Source of the DNA: Pseudooceanicola marinus
GTDB lineage: Bacteria; Pseudomonadota; Alphaproteobacteria; Rhodobacterales; Rhodobacteraceae
Direction of reading: 5' to 3'
Assembly: GCF_002786295.1 (NCBI RefSeq)
Contig: NZ_PGTC01000010.1
Location: forward strand, 434,001-498,000
Length of the DNA: 64,000 nucleotides
The translations under genes were made by a program, and so were the position numbers. How positions within the stretch are numbered: position 1 is the first letter of the stretch; every line of letters begins with the position of its first letter. This document shows, piece after piece, positions 7,487 through 16,329 of this stretch. The notes under the pieces were generated by a model. It was not told the origin of the DNA. It worked only from the letters and a program-made list of their open reading frames with translations, and did no database searches.

Positions 7487-9121
7487 TCAGTGCCCGCCGA
7501 GGATGCCCGTGCGGACGTGATAATCCACCGCCAGCTCGTAATCGGGGTCATCGTCGCTGTCGACCATCAGGTGACCGGCCTTCTTCAGCAGCTTGTGGCA
7601 ATCGCGGCTGAGGTGACGCAGCTGGATCGTCTTGCCCTCGGCCTCGTATTTCGCCGCCACGGCCTCGATCGCCTGCAGCGCCGACTGATCGACCACGCGG
7701 CTGTCGTCGAAGTCGATGATCACCTGCGCCGGGTCTGCCTCGGGCTTGAACAGCTCGATGAAGCCGTCGGTGGAGCCGAAGAACAGTGGGCCGGTGATGC
7801 GATAGACCTTGGCGCCGGCCTCGTTGATGTCGGTCGAGGCCGAGATCCGGCGCGCGGCGTTCCACGAGTAGGTCAGTGCCGAGACGATGACACCGGCGAC
7901 CACGGCGGTCGCGAGGTCGGTCATCACGGTGACCACCGTCACCAGGATGATGACCACGGCGTCCGTCAGCGGCACGCGCGTCAGGATCTTGAAGCTGTTC
8001 CAGGCGAAGGTGCCGATGACGACCATGAACATCACGCCCACGAGCGCGGCCAGCGGGATCTGTTCGATCAGCGGCGCGGCGAAGAGGATGAAGCCCAGCA
8101 GGCAGAGCGCGGCGAAGATGCCGGCGATCCGCGTGCGGCCGCCCGATTTCACGTTGATCATCGACTGGCCGATCATGGCGCAGCCGCCCATGCCGCCGAA
8201 GAAACCGGTGATAACGTTTGCCGTGCCCTGGGCCACGCATTCCTGGGACGCGCCGCCCTTCTGGCCGGTCATTTCACCGACCAGGTTGAGGGTCAGCAGG
8301 CTTTCGATCAGGCCGACGGCGGCCATGATGATGGCGTAGGGCAGGATGATCTGGAAGGTTTCCCAGGTCAGCGGCACCATGGGGATGTGGAAGGGGGGCA
8401 GCGTGCCTTCGATGCCAGCCATGTCGCCGACGCGCGGCACGTCGAGGCCGAAGACGATCACGATCACGGCGGTGATCAGGATGCCCGCCAGCGGCGCGGG
8501 GATCAGCTTCGTCAGCCGCGGGATGAAGTGGATGACCGCCATGGTCAGCGCCACCAGCCCCAGCATCAGGATCATCTGCGGCCCGGCCAGCCATTCGCCG
8601 CCCGAGGCGCCATGGCCCCCGGCTTCGGTCGTGCCCGGCACCTTGAACTGCGACAGCTGCGCGAGGAAGATCACGATGGCCAGACCGTTGACGAAGCCCA
8701 GCATCACCGGGTGCGGCACCAGGCGGATGAATTTCCCCCACCTCATGAAGCCGACGAAGATCTGGATCAGCCCCATCAAGACCACGGCGGCGAAGAGGTA
8801 TTCGATGCCATGGGTCGCCACCAGCGACACGATGACCACGGCGATGGCGCCGGTGGCGCCCGAAATCATGCCGGGACGCCCGCCCAGCACGGCGGTCACC
8901 AGCCCGATGATGAAGGCGGCGTAAAGGCCGACCAGCGGGTGCACATTGGCCACGAAGGCAAAGGCCACGGCCTCGGGCACCAGGGCCAGGGCCACGGTGA
9001 GGCCCGACAGCAGTTCGATCCGCAGCCGGTCCGGGGAGAAGCTGTCGTTCGTGGTCGGCGCGAGGCGCAGGTCGGGCAGGGTGATGCGATCGGCGAATCT
9101 CGCCAGAATGGCTTTGCGCAT
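7487..9121 (-). CDS. SulP family anion transporter with STAS domain
   Basis: A 544-residue SulP/SLC26 transporter of the inner membrane. Family members move sulfate, bicarbonate or other anions, usually coupled to H+ or Na+. The N-terminal half holds the transmembrane core: LSGLTVALALVPEAVAFAF (the SulP signature helix), GLYAAFIIGLVTAVLGGRPG and ISGATGAIAVVIVSLVA. The last roughly 110 residues form a cytoplasmic STAS domain with VIIDFDDSRVVDQSALQAIE. It is transcribed alone, with its own terminator. The sequence does not show whether sulfate or bicarbonate is carried; the compact STAS tail and lack of sulfur genes nearby leave both open. Confidence 0.93.
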   Translation of the reverse strand: MRKAILARFADRITLPDLRLAPTTNDSFSPDRLRIELLSGLTVALALVPEAVAFAFVANVHPLVGLYAAFIIGLVTAVLGGRPGMISGATGAIAVVIVSLVATHGIEYLFAAVVLMGLIQIFVGFMRWGKFIRLVPHPVMLGFVNGLAIVIFLAQLSQFKVPGTTEAGGHGASGGEWLAGPQMILMLGLVALTMAVIHFIPRLTKLIPAPLAGILITAVIVIVFGLDVPRVGDMAGIEGTLPPFHIPMVPLTWETFQIILPYAIIMAAVGLIESLLTLNLVGEMTGQKGGASQECVAQGTANVITGFFGGMGGCAMIGQSMINVKSGGRTRIAGIFAALCLLGFILFAAPLIEQIPLAALVGVMFMVVIGTFAWNSFKILTRVPLTDAVVIILVTVVTVMTDLATAVVAGVIVSALTYSWNAARRISASTDINEAGAKVYRITGPLFFGSTDGFIELFKPEADPAQVIIDFDDSRVVDQSALQAIEAVAAKYEAEGKTIQLRHLSRDCHKLLKKAGHLMVDSDDDPDYELAVDYHVRTGILGGH

Positions 9122-9290
9122 GTCTCGTCCTGTCTGGGATGTCTGTTCACGGTTCCGATAGCGGTTTTGCCCTCATGCAGCAACCTTGCAGCCCGTGAAA
9201 CAGGAGGTTTCGAGGCGTTTCGGCCCCATGCCTTGCAGCTCGCGCAGCCGGACGGCAAGCTGACGGCGACTGACGAGGAAAGGGCAGAGC

Positions 9291-10175
9291 ATGACGGGCG
9301 TCAAACTGGCGGTGATCGGCGGATCGGGCATCTATGACATCGAGGGGCTGGAAGGGGCCAGCTGGCAGACGGTGGAGACCCCCTGGGGGGCGCCCTCGGA
9401 TGCGATCCTGACGGGGCGGCTGGCTGGTCTCGACGTTTGCTTCCTGCCGCGCCATGGGCGGGGCCACCCGCTGCCGCCGACCGAGGTACCCTATCGTGCC
9501 AATATCGCCGCGCTGAAACAGCTGGGGGTGACCCATGTGCTGTCGGTCTCCGCTGTGGGGTCCTTCCGAGAGGAGATGGCGCCGGGGGATTTCGTCGTCG
9601 TCGACCAATTCATCGACCGCACCGTGAACCGCGCCAAGACCTTCTTCGAGGCGGGGCTGGTGGCCCATGTCTCGGTCGCCCACCCGGTCTGCGCCGACCT
9701 AGCGGCACGGGCGGGCGCGGCGGCCCGCAGCGCCGGGGTGACCGTGCATGACGGCGGCACCTACCTGGCGATGGAGGGACCGCAGTTTTCGACCCTGGCC
9801 GAAAGCCGCATGTACCGTGAAAGCTGGGGCGCCGACGTGATCGGCATGACCAACATGCCCGAGGCGAAACTGGCCCGCGAGGCGGAGCTGCATTACGCCT
9901 CTGTCGCCATGGTCACCGATTACGACAGCTGGCACCCCGACCATGGCGAGGTTGACGTGAACGACATCCGCCGGGTGCTGGCCGCCAATGGCGCCCACGC
10001 GCGGGCCACGGTGGCGGCGCTGGCGGCCGATCTGGCGGGCGCGGCGCCGGGCGCCTGTGCCACTGGCTGCGCCACTGCGCTGGATCACGCGCTGCTGACC
10101 CGGCCCGAGGCGCGCGACCCGGCGCTGGTGGCCAAACTGTCGGGCATCGCCGGGCGCGTGCTGGGCAACGGCTAG
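9291..10175 (+). CDS. mtnP: S-methyl-5'-thioadenosine phosphorylase
   Basis: A 294-residue purine/MTA phosphorylase. It splits 5'-methylthioadenosine with phosphate into adenine and methylthioribose-1-phosphate in the methionine salvage route. The markers are GGSGIYD (10-16) at the phosphate site, PRHGRGH, the central AMEGPQFST, and MTNMPEAKLAREAELHYAS. MTNMPEA with its catalytic-loop partner TDYDSWH typifies MTA rather than guanosine/inosine phosphorylases. The adenine it releases is the substrate of apt, which begins about 100 bp downstream on the same strand, so the pair make a short adenine-salvage unit. Confidence 0.94.
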   Translation: MTGVKLAVIGGSGIYDIEGLEGASWQTVETPWGAPSDAILTGRLAGLDVCFLPRHGRGHPLPPTEVPYRANIAALKQLGVTHVLSVSAVGSFREEMAPGDFVVVDQFIDRTVNRAKTFFEAGLVAHVSVAHPVCADLAARAGAAARSAGVTVHDGGTYLAMEGPQFSTLAESRMYRESWGADVIGMTNMPEAKLAREAELHYASVAMVTDYDSWHPDHGEVDVNDIRRVLAANGAHARATVAALAADLAGAAPGACATGCATALDHALLTRPEARDPALVAKLSGIAGRVLGNG

Positions 10176-10278
10176 GCGATGAGAGGTGGCCGGTTCCCAC
10201 GCGGGCCCGTGCCCTTGCGCTCCGCCCGGGGCTGGGGCATGTCCCGGGCGTTTGAGCCGCAGACCCAGGAGCCGCCCC

Positions 10279-10800
10279 ATGAAGACCCTCGAGGATTACA
10301 TCCGCGTTACCCCGGATTTCCCCAAGCCGGGCATCGTCTTCCGTGACATCTCGACCCTGGTGGCGGATCCCGACGGCATGCGTCTTTGCGTCTCGCAATT
10401 GGCCGAACCCTATCGCGCCGCCGGCATCGACCGGGTCGCGGGGCTGGAGGCGCGCGGCTTCATCCTGGGCGCGGCCCTGGCGCTGGAACTGGGCAAGGGG
10501 TTTCTGCCGATCCGCAAGAAGGGCAAGCTGTCGGGGCCGGTGATTGGCGAAAGCTACGCCTTGGAATACGGCGAGGCCGAGATCGAGATGAACGACGACG
10601 TGCTGCGCCCCGGCGAACGGGTGCTGATGGTCGATGACCTGCTGGCCACCGGCGGCACCGCCGAGGCGGGGATCAACCTGGTGGAGCGCGTGGGGGCCAA
10701 GGTGGTGTCCTGCGCCTTCGTGGTCGACCTGCTGGACGTCGGCGGTCGTGCCCGGCTGGAGGGCCGCGGCATGGAGGTCTTCAGCCTGCTGCGCTACTGA
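10279..10800 (+). CDS. apt: Adenine phosphoribosyltransferase
   Basis: A type I phosphoribosyltransferase of 173 residues that joins adenine and PRPP to AMP. Visible are YIRVTPDFPKPGIVFRDI at the N terminus, GLEARGFILGAALAL, and the PRPP-binding loop VLMVDDLLATGGTAEAG. The ATG at 10279 gives the normal family start; an upstream in-frame start at 10186 adds residues unlike any PRTase. It follows mtnP, whose product is adenine. A strong terminator lies about 130 bp beyond the stop. Confidence 0.96.
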   Translation: MKTLEDYIRVTPDFPKPGIVFRDISTLVADPDGMRLCVSQLAEPYRAAGIDRVAGLEARGFILGAALALELGKGFLPIRKKGKLSGPVIGESYALEYGEAEIEMNDDVLRPGERVLMVDDLLATGGTAEAGINLVERVGAKVVSCAFVVDLLDVGGRARLEGRGMEVFSLLRY

Positions 10801-10871
10801 GGCGGACCCCGGAACGGGCCGTGTCGGATTGGCCCGCGCTTTCGTAAACCATTTGGAAAGATCTGCCGCTT

Positions 10872-10960
10872 AGCCATGTCCTACCGGTCATGGGAGCCGG
10901 TCCTGCTTGCACCAGGTCCCGAAGGGAGCTGCGCGTCCTGCCATTCCCCCGGCAGGACGC
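10872..10960 (+). ncRNA. Possible SRP (4.5S)-like small RNA
   Basis: Between apt and its terminator the DNA contains CCAGGTCCCGAAGGGAGCTG (10913-10932 region). This resembles the conserved apex of bacterial SRP RNA (CAGG-TCC-tetraloop-GGA-AGC). The symmetric-loop bases AGG and AGC and a closing 3-bp stem are kept, but the tetraloop is CGAA instead of GGAA and the arms outside the apex pair poorly in my hand fold. The segment could equally be an apt 3' UTR. Boundaries are guesses. Confidence 0.3.
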
Positions 10961-10966
10961 GTTTTC
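10931..10966 (+). terminator. Intrinsic terminator downstream of apt
   Basis: A perfect 10-bp stem GCGTCCTGCC / GGCAGGACGC (10933-10942 with 10951-10960) with an 8-nt loop is followed by GTTTTCC. It ends the mtnP/apt transcript or a small RNA lying between apt and this point. Confidence 0.85.
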
Positions 10967-11009
10967 CATTCCGGGTCAGAGGACTGGCGTGGCGCTGGCG
11001 GCAATCGGG

Positions 11010-11028
11010 CAGGGGGCGCTGCCCCCTT
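11010..11028. repeat. GC-rich hairpin repeat AGGGGGC-GCT-GCCCCCT
   Basis: A 7-bp perfect stem with a 3-base loop lies 5 bp beyond the stop of the minus-strand FAD-oxidase gene. The same stem recurs at 56672-56688 with loop TCT, and a shorter form occurs at 4222-4234. There is no U tract. Likely a 3'-end structure. Confidence 0.5.
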
Positions 11029-11032
11029 CCGC

Positions 11033-12457
11033 TCAGTCTTCGGCGCGCAACACGGCGCCGGGGTTGAGGATGCCGTTGGGATCGAACAGCCGCTTGATGC
11101 CGCGCATCATCTCCAGCTTCACCGGATCGCCGTAGCGTTCCAGATCTTCGACCTTCAGCCGGCCGACGCCATGTTCGGCGGAGAAGGACCCGTCGTAACC
11201 CGCCACCAGGTCGTGCACCAGGTCCATGATCGCGCGCTTGGCGCCCATGTGATCGGCCTTCGCCTCTCCCGCGGGGGGGAAGACGTTGTAATGCAGGTTG
11301 CCGTCGCCCAGGTGGCCAAAGCAGTTCAGGCGGTAGGGGCCCAGATCGGCCAGTTTCGCGGTACCTTCCTCGATGAATTCGGGCAGGGCCGACAGGGGCA
11401 GGGCGATGTCGTGGGACGAGATCGCCCCGATGGCGCGGTTGGCCTCTGGGATGGCTTCGCGCAGGTGCCACAGCTCATCCGCCTGGGCCTCGGACTGGGC
11501 GATGACGCCATCGGTGACCAGCTCCGCCTCGAAGGCCGCCTCCAGGATGCCCGCCATCATGCCCTCGGCGTCGCCCGTACCCGACAGGCCGACCTCGGTC
11601 AGCACCATCCAGTCGGGCGCCGGGTGGAAGGGGCGGCGAATGTCGGGCAGGGTCGCTTCCAGAAAGCGGAAGCTTTCGCCGGAGATCAGCTCGAAGCCGG
11701 AAATCTGTTCGCCCGCATGGTCGCGCGCCAGGGCCAGCAGCTTCAGCGCCGCGGCGGGCGAGGGGACGACCAGCATCGCCGTGGCGCGGCGCGTGGGGCG
11801 CGAAAACAGTTTCAGCGCGGCGCCGGTGATGACGCCCAGTGTCCCTTCGGAACCGACCATGAGGTTACGCAGGTCATAGCCGGTGTTGTCCTTCCTCAGC
11901 CGCGTCAGCGTGTGCATCACCCGACCGTCGGCCAGCACCGCCTCGATACCCAGACAGAGCTCTCGCGTGTTGCCGTAGCGCAGCACGTTCAGCCCGCCCG
12001 CGTTGGAGGCGAGTGCGCCGCCGATCCGGGCCGACCCCTGGGCGCCGAAGGACAGCGGGAAGAGGCGGTTCACGCCTTCGGCGGCGCGGTGCAATTCCTC
12101 GACCACGACACCGGCATCGGCGGTGATCACGTTTTCTTCGGCGTCCACGCGGCGGATGCGGGTCATGCGTTCCAGCGACAGGATCAGCGGCGCGGGGCCC
12201 TCGGGCATGACCTGGCCCGCCACCAGCCCGGTGCCGCCACCATAGGGCACCACGGCCACGCGCGCCTCGTTGGCTGCGGCCAGCACGGACGAGACCTCTT
12301 CGGTGCTACCCGGGGCCACCACCATGCCGGCCCGGCCGCGGTAGGCGCCGCGAAGCTCCTGGACGTAGGGATCCATATCCTCGCGCAGGGCCTTTTCGGG
12401 CAGCAGCGCGCGCAGGCGGGCGCGGAAGGTGTCATCGACGGGGGAAAGCTGGGACAT
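11033..12457 (-). CDS. FAD-linked D-2-hydroxyacid dehydrogenase (GlcD/D2HGDH-like)
   Basis: A 474-residue flavoprotein of the vanillyl-alcohol-oxidase fold. The N-terminal FAD_binding_4 domain shows VVAPGSTEEV and VPYGGGTGLVAGQV. The C-terminal FAD-oxidase domain shows CFGHLGDGNLHYNVFPP, with the catalytic histidines, and ends FDPNGILNPGAVL. This architecture covers D-lactate dehydrogenase, glycolate oxidase GlcD and D-2-hydroxyglutarate dehydrogenase. Full-length fusion without a GlcE/GlcF partner nearby argues against glycolate oxidase and favours a D-lactate or D-2-hydroxyglutarate enzyme. It lies 12 bp after the ptsP stop on the same strand and may be cotranscribed. Confidence 0.88.
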   Translation of the reverse strand: MSQLSPVDDTFRARLRALLPEKALREDMDPYVQELRGAYRGRAGMVVAPGSTEEVSSVLAAANEARVAVVPYGGGTGLVAGQVMPEGPAPLILSLERMTRIRRVDAEENVITADAGVVVEELHRAAEGVNRLFPLSFGAQGSARIGGALASNAGGLNVLRYGNTRELCLGIEAVLADGRVMHTLTRLRKDNTGYDLRNLMVGSEGTLGVITGAALKLFSRPTRRATAMLVVPSPAAALKLLALARDHAGEQISGFELISGESFRFLEATLPDIRRPFHPAPDWMVLTEVGLSGTGDAEGMMAGILEAAFEAELVTDGVIAQSEAQADELWHLREAIPEANRAIGAISSHDIALPLSALPEFIEEGTAKLADLGPYRLNCFGHLGDGNLHYNVFPPAGEAKADHMGAKRAIMDLVHDLVAGYDGSFSAEHGVGRLKVEDLERYGDPVKLEMMRGIKRLFDPNGILNPGAVLRAED

Positions 12458-12469
12458 GGGGGCGGGTCT

Positions 12470-14713
12470 TCAGGCGGAGGTGTTGCGGAGATGGTCGAGG
12501 ACGGCGCGGCGCACGCTTTGCTCGCCCCGGGCGGCGGCCTCTTCGATGACCTCCCGCAGGGCGGTCAGATCGACGCGCAGCAAGAGCGACTTCACCGGGC
12601 CGATGGAGGCCGGGCGCATCGACAGGGCGCGCAGGCCCATGGCGGCCAGGCAGACGGCCTCCAGCGGGCGGCCGGCATCTTCGCCGCAGAACGACAGCGG
12701 CGTGTTGGTCTCTTCGCAGCGTTCGACGATGCGTTGCAGGAAGGTCAGGAAGCTGACGTTCAGCGTGTCGTAACGTCGGCGCACCCGTTCGTTTTCCCGG
12801 TCGGCGGCGAAGAAGAACTGTTTCAGGTCGTTGCCGCCGATCGACAGGAACTCGACCTCTTCGAAGAAGGCCTTCGGGGCGAAGGCCAGCGAGGGCGTCT
12901 CCAGCATGGCGCCCAACTCGATCTTCTCGGGCAGGATGTGACCGAGGATGCGTTCGCGTTCCAGCGTGCGGGCCAGTTCGGCCTTGGCGGCGCGGTATTC
13001 GTCGTATTGGGCGACGAAGGGGAACATCACGGTCAGCGGGCGCCCGTTGGCGGCGCGGATCAGCGCCTGCAGCTGCATCCGCATGACGCCGGGCTTGTCG
13101 AGGCCGACGCGGATCGCCCGCCAGCCAAGAGCCGGGTTCGGCTCCTCCGCCGGTTTCATGTAGCTCAGCACCTTGTCCGAGCCGATGTCCAGGGTGCGGA
13201 ACACGACGCGCTTGCCGCCGGCATTGTCCAGCACGTGGGAATAGATCTGCTTCAGCTCGGTCCGCGTGGGCATCTTGTTGCGGATCAGGAACTGCAGCTC
13301 GGTGCGGAACAGGCCCACGCCCTCGGCGCCCGAGCTTTCCAGGCTGGGCAGGTCGGCCATCAGCCCGGCGTTCATGGTCAGGGAAATGCGGGTGCCGCAT
13401 TTCGTTTCCGCCGGCGTGTCGCGGATCGAAGCGTAGCGTTCCTGCGCCTTGGCCTGCATGGCGATCTTGTCGCGGAAGGCGGTGGTGACGGTATCCTCGG
13501 GGCGCAGGTGGGCGATGCCCTGGTCGCCGTCGACCATGATGTGATCGCCGTTCAGCGCCTCGTTGGTGATGTCTTTGGCGTGGATCACCAGCGGGATGGC
13601 CAGGGCCCGTGCCACCACGGCGGCATGGCTGCCCACGCTGCCCTGTTCCAGGACGATGCCACGCAGGCTGCGGCCATAATCCAGCAGCTCGGCGGGGCCG
13701 ATGTTGCGCGCCACGAGGATCGGGTCGGCAGGCATTTCCGCGCCCGTTTCCGTGCCCTGGCCAGTCAGGATGCGCAGCAGGCGGTTGGAAAGGTCATCCA
13801 GGTCATGCAGCCGTTCGCGCAGATAGGGGTCAGAGGCCGTCGACAGTCGCAGCCGCGCCTGGGTCTGTTCCTTTTCCACTGCCGCTTCGGCCGACAGGCC
13901 GGAGGTTATGTCGGCCTGCATGCGCCGCATCCAGCCCTTGGAATTGGCGAACATCCGGTAGGCTTCCAGCACCTGCAGGTGCTCGGCATCGGCGCTGGCC
14001 CCTTCCAGCATCTGGTCGACCGACACGCGCAGGCGGTCGACCGCCTCGGTCAGCCGCTCGGCCTCCTTCGCCGGGTCCTCGGCGATGGGATTGGTGATGA
14101 CCACGCGCGGTTCGTGCAGCCAGACATGCCCCTCGGCGGAGCCTTCCTGGGCACAGCTGCCACGGAACAGAACCGGTTTCGTATGTCGCGCCGACAGGGC
14201 GGCGCTGTCGCCGATGAAGGCACCCAGCTCGGCCATCTCGGCCAGCACCATGGCGACCACTTCCAGCGCGTAAAGCTCTTCCTCGGTGTACTTGCGCGCC
14301 TCCTTCGACTGCACGACCAACACGCCCAGGGTTTCGCCCAGGCGCTGGATCGGCACCCCGGCGAAGGAGCTGTAGATCTCCTCGCCGGTCTCCGGCATGT
14401 AGCGGAAGCCCGCCTCGGCGGGGGCATCGGCGGTGTTGATGATCTTGGCGGTGCGCGCGACGCGGCCGACCAGGCCCTCGCCCAGGCGCATGCGGGTCTG
14501 ATGCACCGCCTCGGGCTTCAGGCCCTCGGTGGCGCAAAGCTCCAGCGTTTCGGCATCGCGAAAAAGATAGACCGAGCAGACCTCGGTATGCATCGACGAG
14601 GCGATCAGCGCCGTGATCCGGTCGAGCCGCGCCTGGCCATGGGCATCCTCGGCCATGACCTCTCGCAGACGGCCGAGCATCTGCCGGCTGTCGGTCTTGT
14701 GCTCCACGCTCAT
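12470..14713 (-). CDS. ptsP: Phosphoenolpyruvate-protein phosphotransferase, nitrogen-type (EI-Ntr)
   Basis: A 747-residue EI-Ntr, the PEP-dependent kinase that starts the PTS-Ntr phosphorelay (to NPr and EIIA-Ntr), linking nitrogen and carbon status to regulation. An N-terminal GAF domain (about residues 18-160, CSVYLFRDAETLELCATEG) distinguishes it from sugar-PTS enzyme I. The phosphohistidine segment GSVGSHAAVVARALAIP is centred near residue 363. The C-terminal PEP-binding barrel includes GLFRTELQFL, AILGWRAIRVGL-like and SIGGNDLKQFFFAADR. The start is the ATG at 14713 (MSVEHKTDSRQM); the frame is open further upstream, but those 47 residues look non-coding. It lies downstream of lysC. Confidence 0.95.
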   Translation of the reverse strand: MSVEHKTDSRQMLGRLREVMAEDAHGQARLDRITALIASSMHTEVCSVYLFRDAETLELCATEGLKPEAVHQTRMRLGEGLVGRVARTAKIINTADAPAEAGFRYMPETGEEIYSSFAGVPIQRLGETLGVLVVQSKEARKYTEEELYALEVVAMVLAEMAELGAFIGDSAALSARHTKPVLFRGSCAQEGSAEGHVWLHEPRVVITNPIAEDPAKEAERLTEAVDRLRVSVDQMLEGASADAEHLQVLEAYRMFANSKGWMRRMQADITSGLSAEAAVEKEQTQARLRLSTASDPYLRERLHDLDDLSNRLLRILTGQGTETGAEMPADPILVARNIGPAELLDYGRSLRGIVLEQGSVGSHAAVVARALAIPLVIHAKDITNEALNGDHIMVDGDQGIAHLRPEDTVTTAFRDKIAMQAKAQERYASIRDTPAETKCGTRISLTMNAGLMADLPSLESSGAEGVGLFRTELQFLIRNKMPTRTELKQIYSHVLDNAGGKRVVFRTLDIGSDKVLSYMKPAEEPNPALGWRAIRVGLDKPGVMRMQLQALIRAANGRPLTVMFPFVAQYDEYRAAKAELARTLERERILGHILPEKIELGAMLETPSLAFAPKAFFEEVEFLSIGGNDLKQFFFAADRENERVRRRYDTLNVSFLTFLQRIVERCEETNTPLSFCGEDAGRPLEAVCLAAMGLRALSMRPASIGPVKSLLLRVDLTALREVIEEAAARGEQSVRRAVLDHLRNTSA

Positions 14714-14944
14714 GTCCCCGGCTTCGCCTCCGTTCACTGCGGTCCGACTAGACCACAAAGTCCTTCGAAGTGAAATGCATAAGAGCGGCCCGGGGCACAG
14801 GGGGATTGCGACCTTTTGCCGATGCGCCCGGTCATGTGGCGCCCCCGGCGACACACGCGGGGCACAGGGTGCGGGGAGGTCTTGCGGCCGACGGACAGGG
14901 GCCGAGATGCAAAACGCCCTCGACCGCGGGGCGATCGGGGGCGT

Positions 14945-14971
14945 GGCAGGGGCGGGTTCGGCGCCCCTGCC
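14945..14971. terminator. Hairpin between lysC and ptsP
   Basis: A perfect 10-bp stem GGCAGGGGCG / CGCCCCTGCC (14945-14954 with 14962-14971) lies 24 bp beyond the lysC stop. No U run follows on either strand, so it may pause, attenuate or stabilise rather than terminate. Confidence 0.4.
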
Positions 14972-14994
14972 TTGCGGGGGCGCCCGGTCGGGCC

Positions 14995-16230
14995 TCAGGC
15001 CTTCTCCAGCTCGAAGGCGTCGTGCAGGGCCTGCACGGCCAGTTCCATGTACTTGCGGTCGATCAGCACCGAGATCTTGATCTCGGAGGTGGCGATGACC
15101 TTGATGTTGATGCCCTCGTCCGAGAGCGTCTTGAACATCTTGGCGGCGACGCCGGACTGGCTGCGCATGCCGATGCCCACGGCCGAGACCTTGCAGACCT
15201 CGGTGTCGGCTTCCAGCGCCTCGAAGGCCAGGCTGCCCGCGGCCTTGGCATCGTTCAGCGCCTTCTCGGCGCGCTTCACCTGGTCGATGGGGCAGGAGAA
15301 GGTCATGTCGGTCAGACCTTCCTCGCTGATGTTCTGGATGATCATGTCGACGTTGACGCCGGCTTCGGACAGGGGCCCGAAGATCGCGGCGGCGATGCCG
15401 GGGGTGTCGGCGACCGACACAAGGGTCATCTTCGCTTCCTCGCGGGAGAAGGCGATGCCGTTGACGACGTTGGATTCCATGATGTCCTCCTCGGCACAGA
15501 CAAGGGTGCCGGCTGTGTCGGATTGTTCCTCGAAACTCGACAGAACGCGCAGTTTGACGTTGTAACGCATCGCCAGCTCGACCGAGCGGGTTTGCAGCAC
15601 CTTGGCGCCCAGCGAAGCCAGCTCCAGCATTTCCTCGAAGGCGATGCGGTCCAGCTTGCGCGCCTTGGGGGCAACGCGGGGATCGGTGGTGTAGACGCCG
15701 TCGACATCGGTGTAGATGTCGCAGCGTTCGGCGTTGAAGGCCGCGGCGAAAGCCACGGCGGTCGTGTCGGATCCGCCCCGGCCCAGCGTGGTGATCCGGC
15801 CCTCGGGCGAAATGCCCTGGAAGCCCGCGACCACGGCCACGCGCATGCCTTCGCCGAACTTGGCGGTGATGTTGTCGGTCGGGATCTCCTCGATCCGCGC
15901 CGCACCATGGGCCGAGTTCGTCTTCAGCGGCACCTGCCAGCCCTGCCAGGACCGGGCGGGCACGTCCATTTCCTGCAGGGTCAGGGCCATCAGCCCGGCG
16001 GTGACGTTTTCGCCCGAGCTGACCACGGCGTCATATTCGCGCGCGTCGTACATCGGGCTTGTCTCGCCGACCCAGCCGACAAGTTCATTGGTCTTGCCGG
16101 ACATGGCCGAGACGATGACGATCACGTCATAGCCCTTGGCCACTTCCACGCCCACGCGCTTGGCCGCGCGGCGGATCCGGTCGAGGTTGGCGACGGAAGT
16201 GCCGCCGAATTTCATAACGAGAACAGGCAT
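14995..16230 (-). CDS. lysC: Aspartate kinase
   Basis: Phosphorylates aspartate, the committed step toward lysine, threonine and methionine. The 411-residue monofunctional enzyme has the kinase domain first: VMKFGGTSVANLDRI (lysine and glycine loop from residue 6), SSGENVTAGLMA, and TTLGRGGSDTTAVAFAAA. Two C-terminal ACT regulatory domains follow (VSVADTPGIAAAIFGPLSEA and SAVGIGMRSQSGVAAKMF), the arrangement of lysine- or threonine-feedback-inhibited enzymes. The ATG at 16230 begins the usual MPVLVMKFGGTS. The kinase and threonine synthase (928-2316) lie in the same window but on opposite strands and are not one operon. Confidence 0.97.
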   Translation of the reverse strand: MPVLVMKFGGTSVANLDRIRRAAKRVGVEVAKGYDVIVIVSAMSGKTNELVGWVGETSPMYDAREYDAVVSSGENVTAGLMALTLQEMDVPARSWQGWQVPLKTNSAHGAARIEEIPTDNITAKFGEGMRVAVVAGFQGISPEGRITTLGRGGSDTTAVAFAAAFNAERCDIYTDVDGVYTTDPRVAPKARKLDRIAFEEMLELASLGAKVLQTRSVELAMRYNVKLRVLSSFEEQSDTAGTLVCAEEDIMESNVVNGIAFSREEAKMTLVSVADTPGIAAAIFGPLSEAGVNVDMIIQNISEEGLTDMTFSCPIDQVKRAEKALNDAKAAGSLAFEALEADTEVCKVSAVGIGMRSQSGVAAKMFKTLSDEGINIKVIATSEIKISVLIDRKYMELAVQALHDAFELEKA

Positions 16231-16329
16231 GCCGGTCTCAAACCCCGTCGTTGGGAGAAACTGCGCGCCGGTTTACGCATCGTCGGGCACCGGCGCAAGC
16301 GTGATTGCGTCTGGCAGGCACTTGCGGTC

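Noticed and set aside
7310-9337. A 675-codon plus-strand open frame across the SulP gene.
   Set aside because: Low-complexity His/Asp/Gly-rich shadow; it also crosses the sulP terminator hairpin.
10907-14773. A 1288-codon open frame on the plus strand opposite the FAD oxidase and ptsP genes.
   Set aside because: It has the His/Gly/Gln/Asp/Arg-rich composition typical of a frame antisense to GC-rich coding DNA, and no recognisable domain. The minus-strand genes have clear families.
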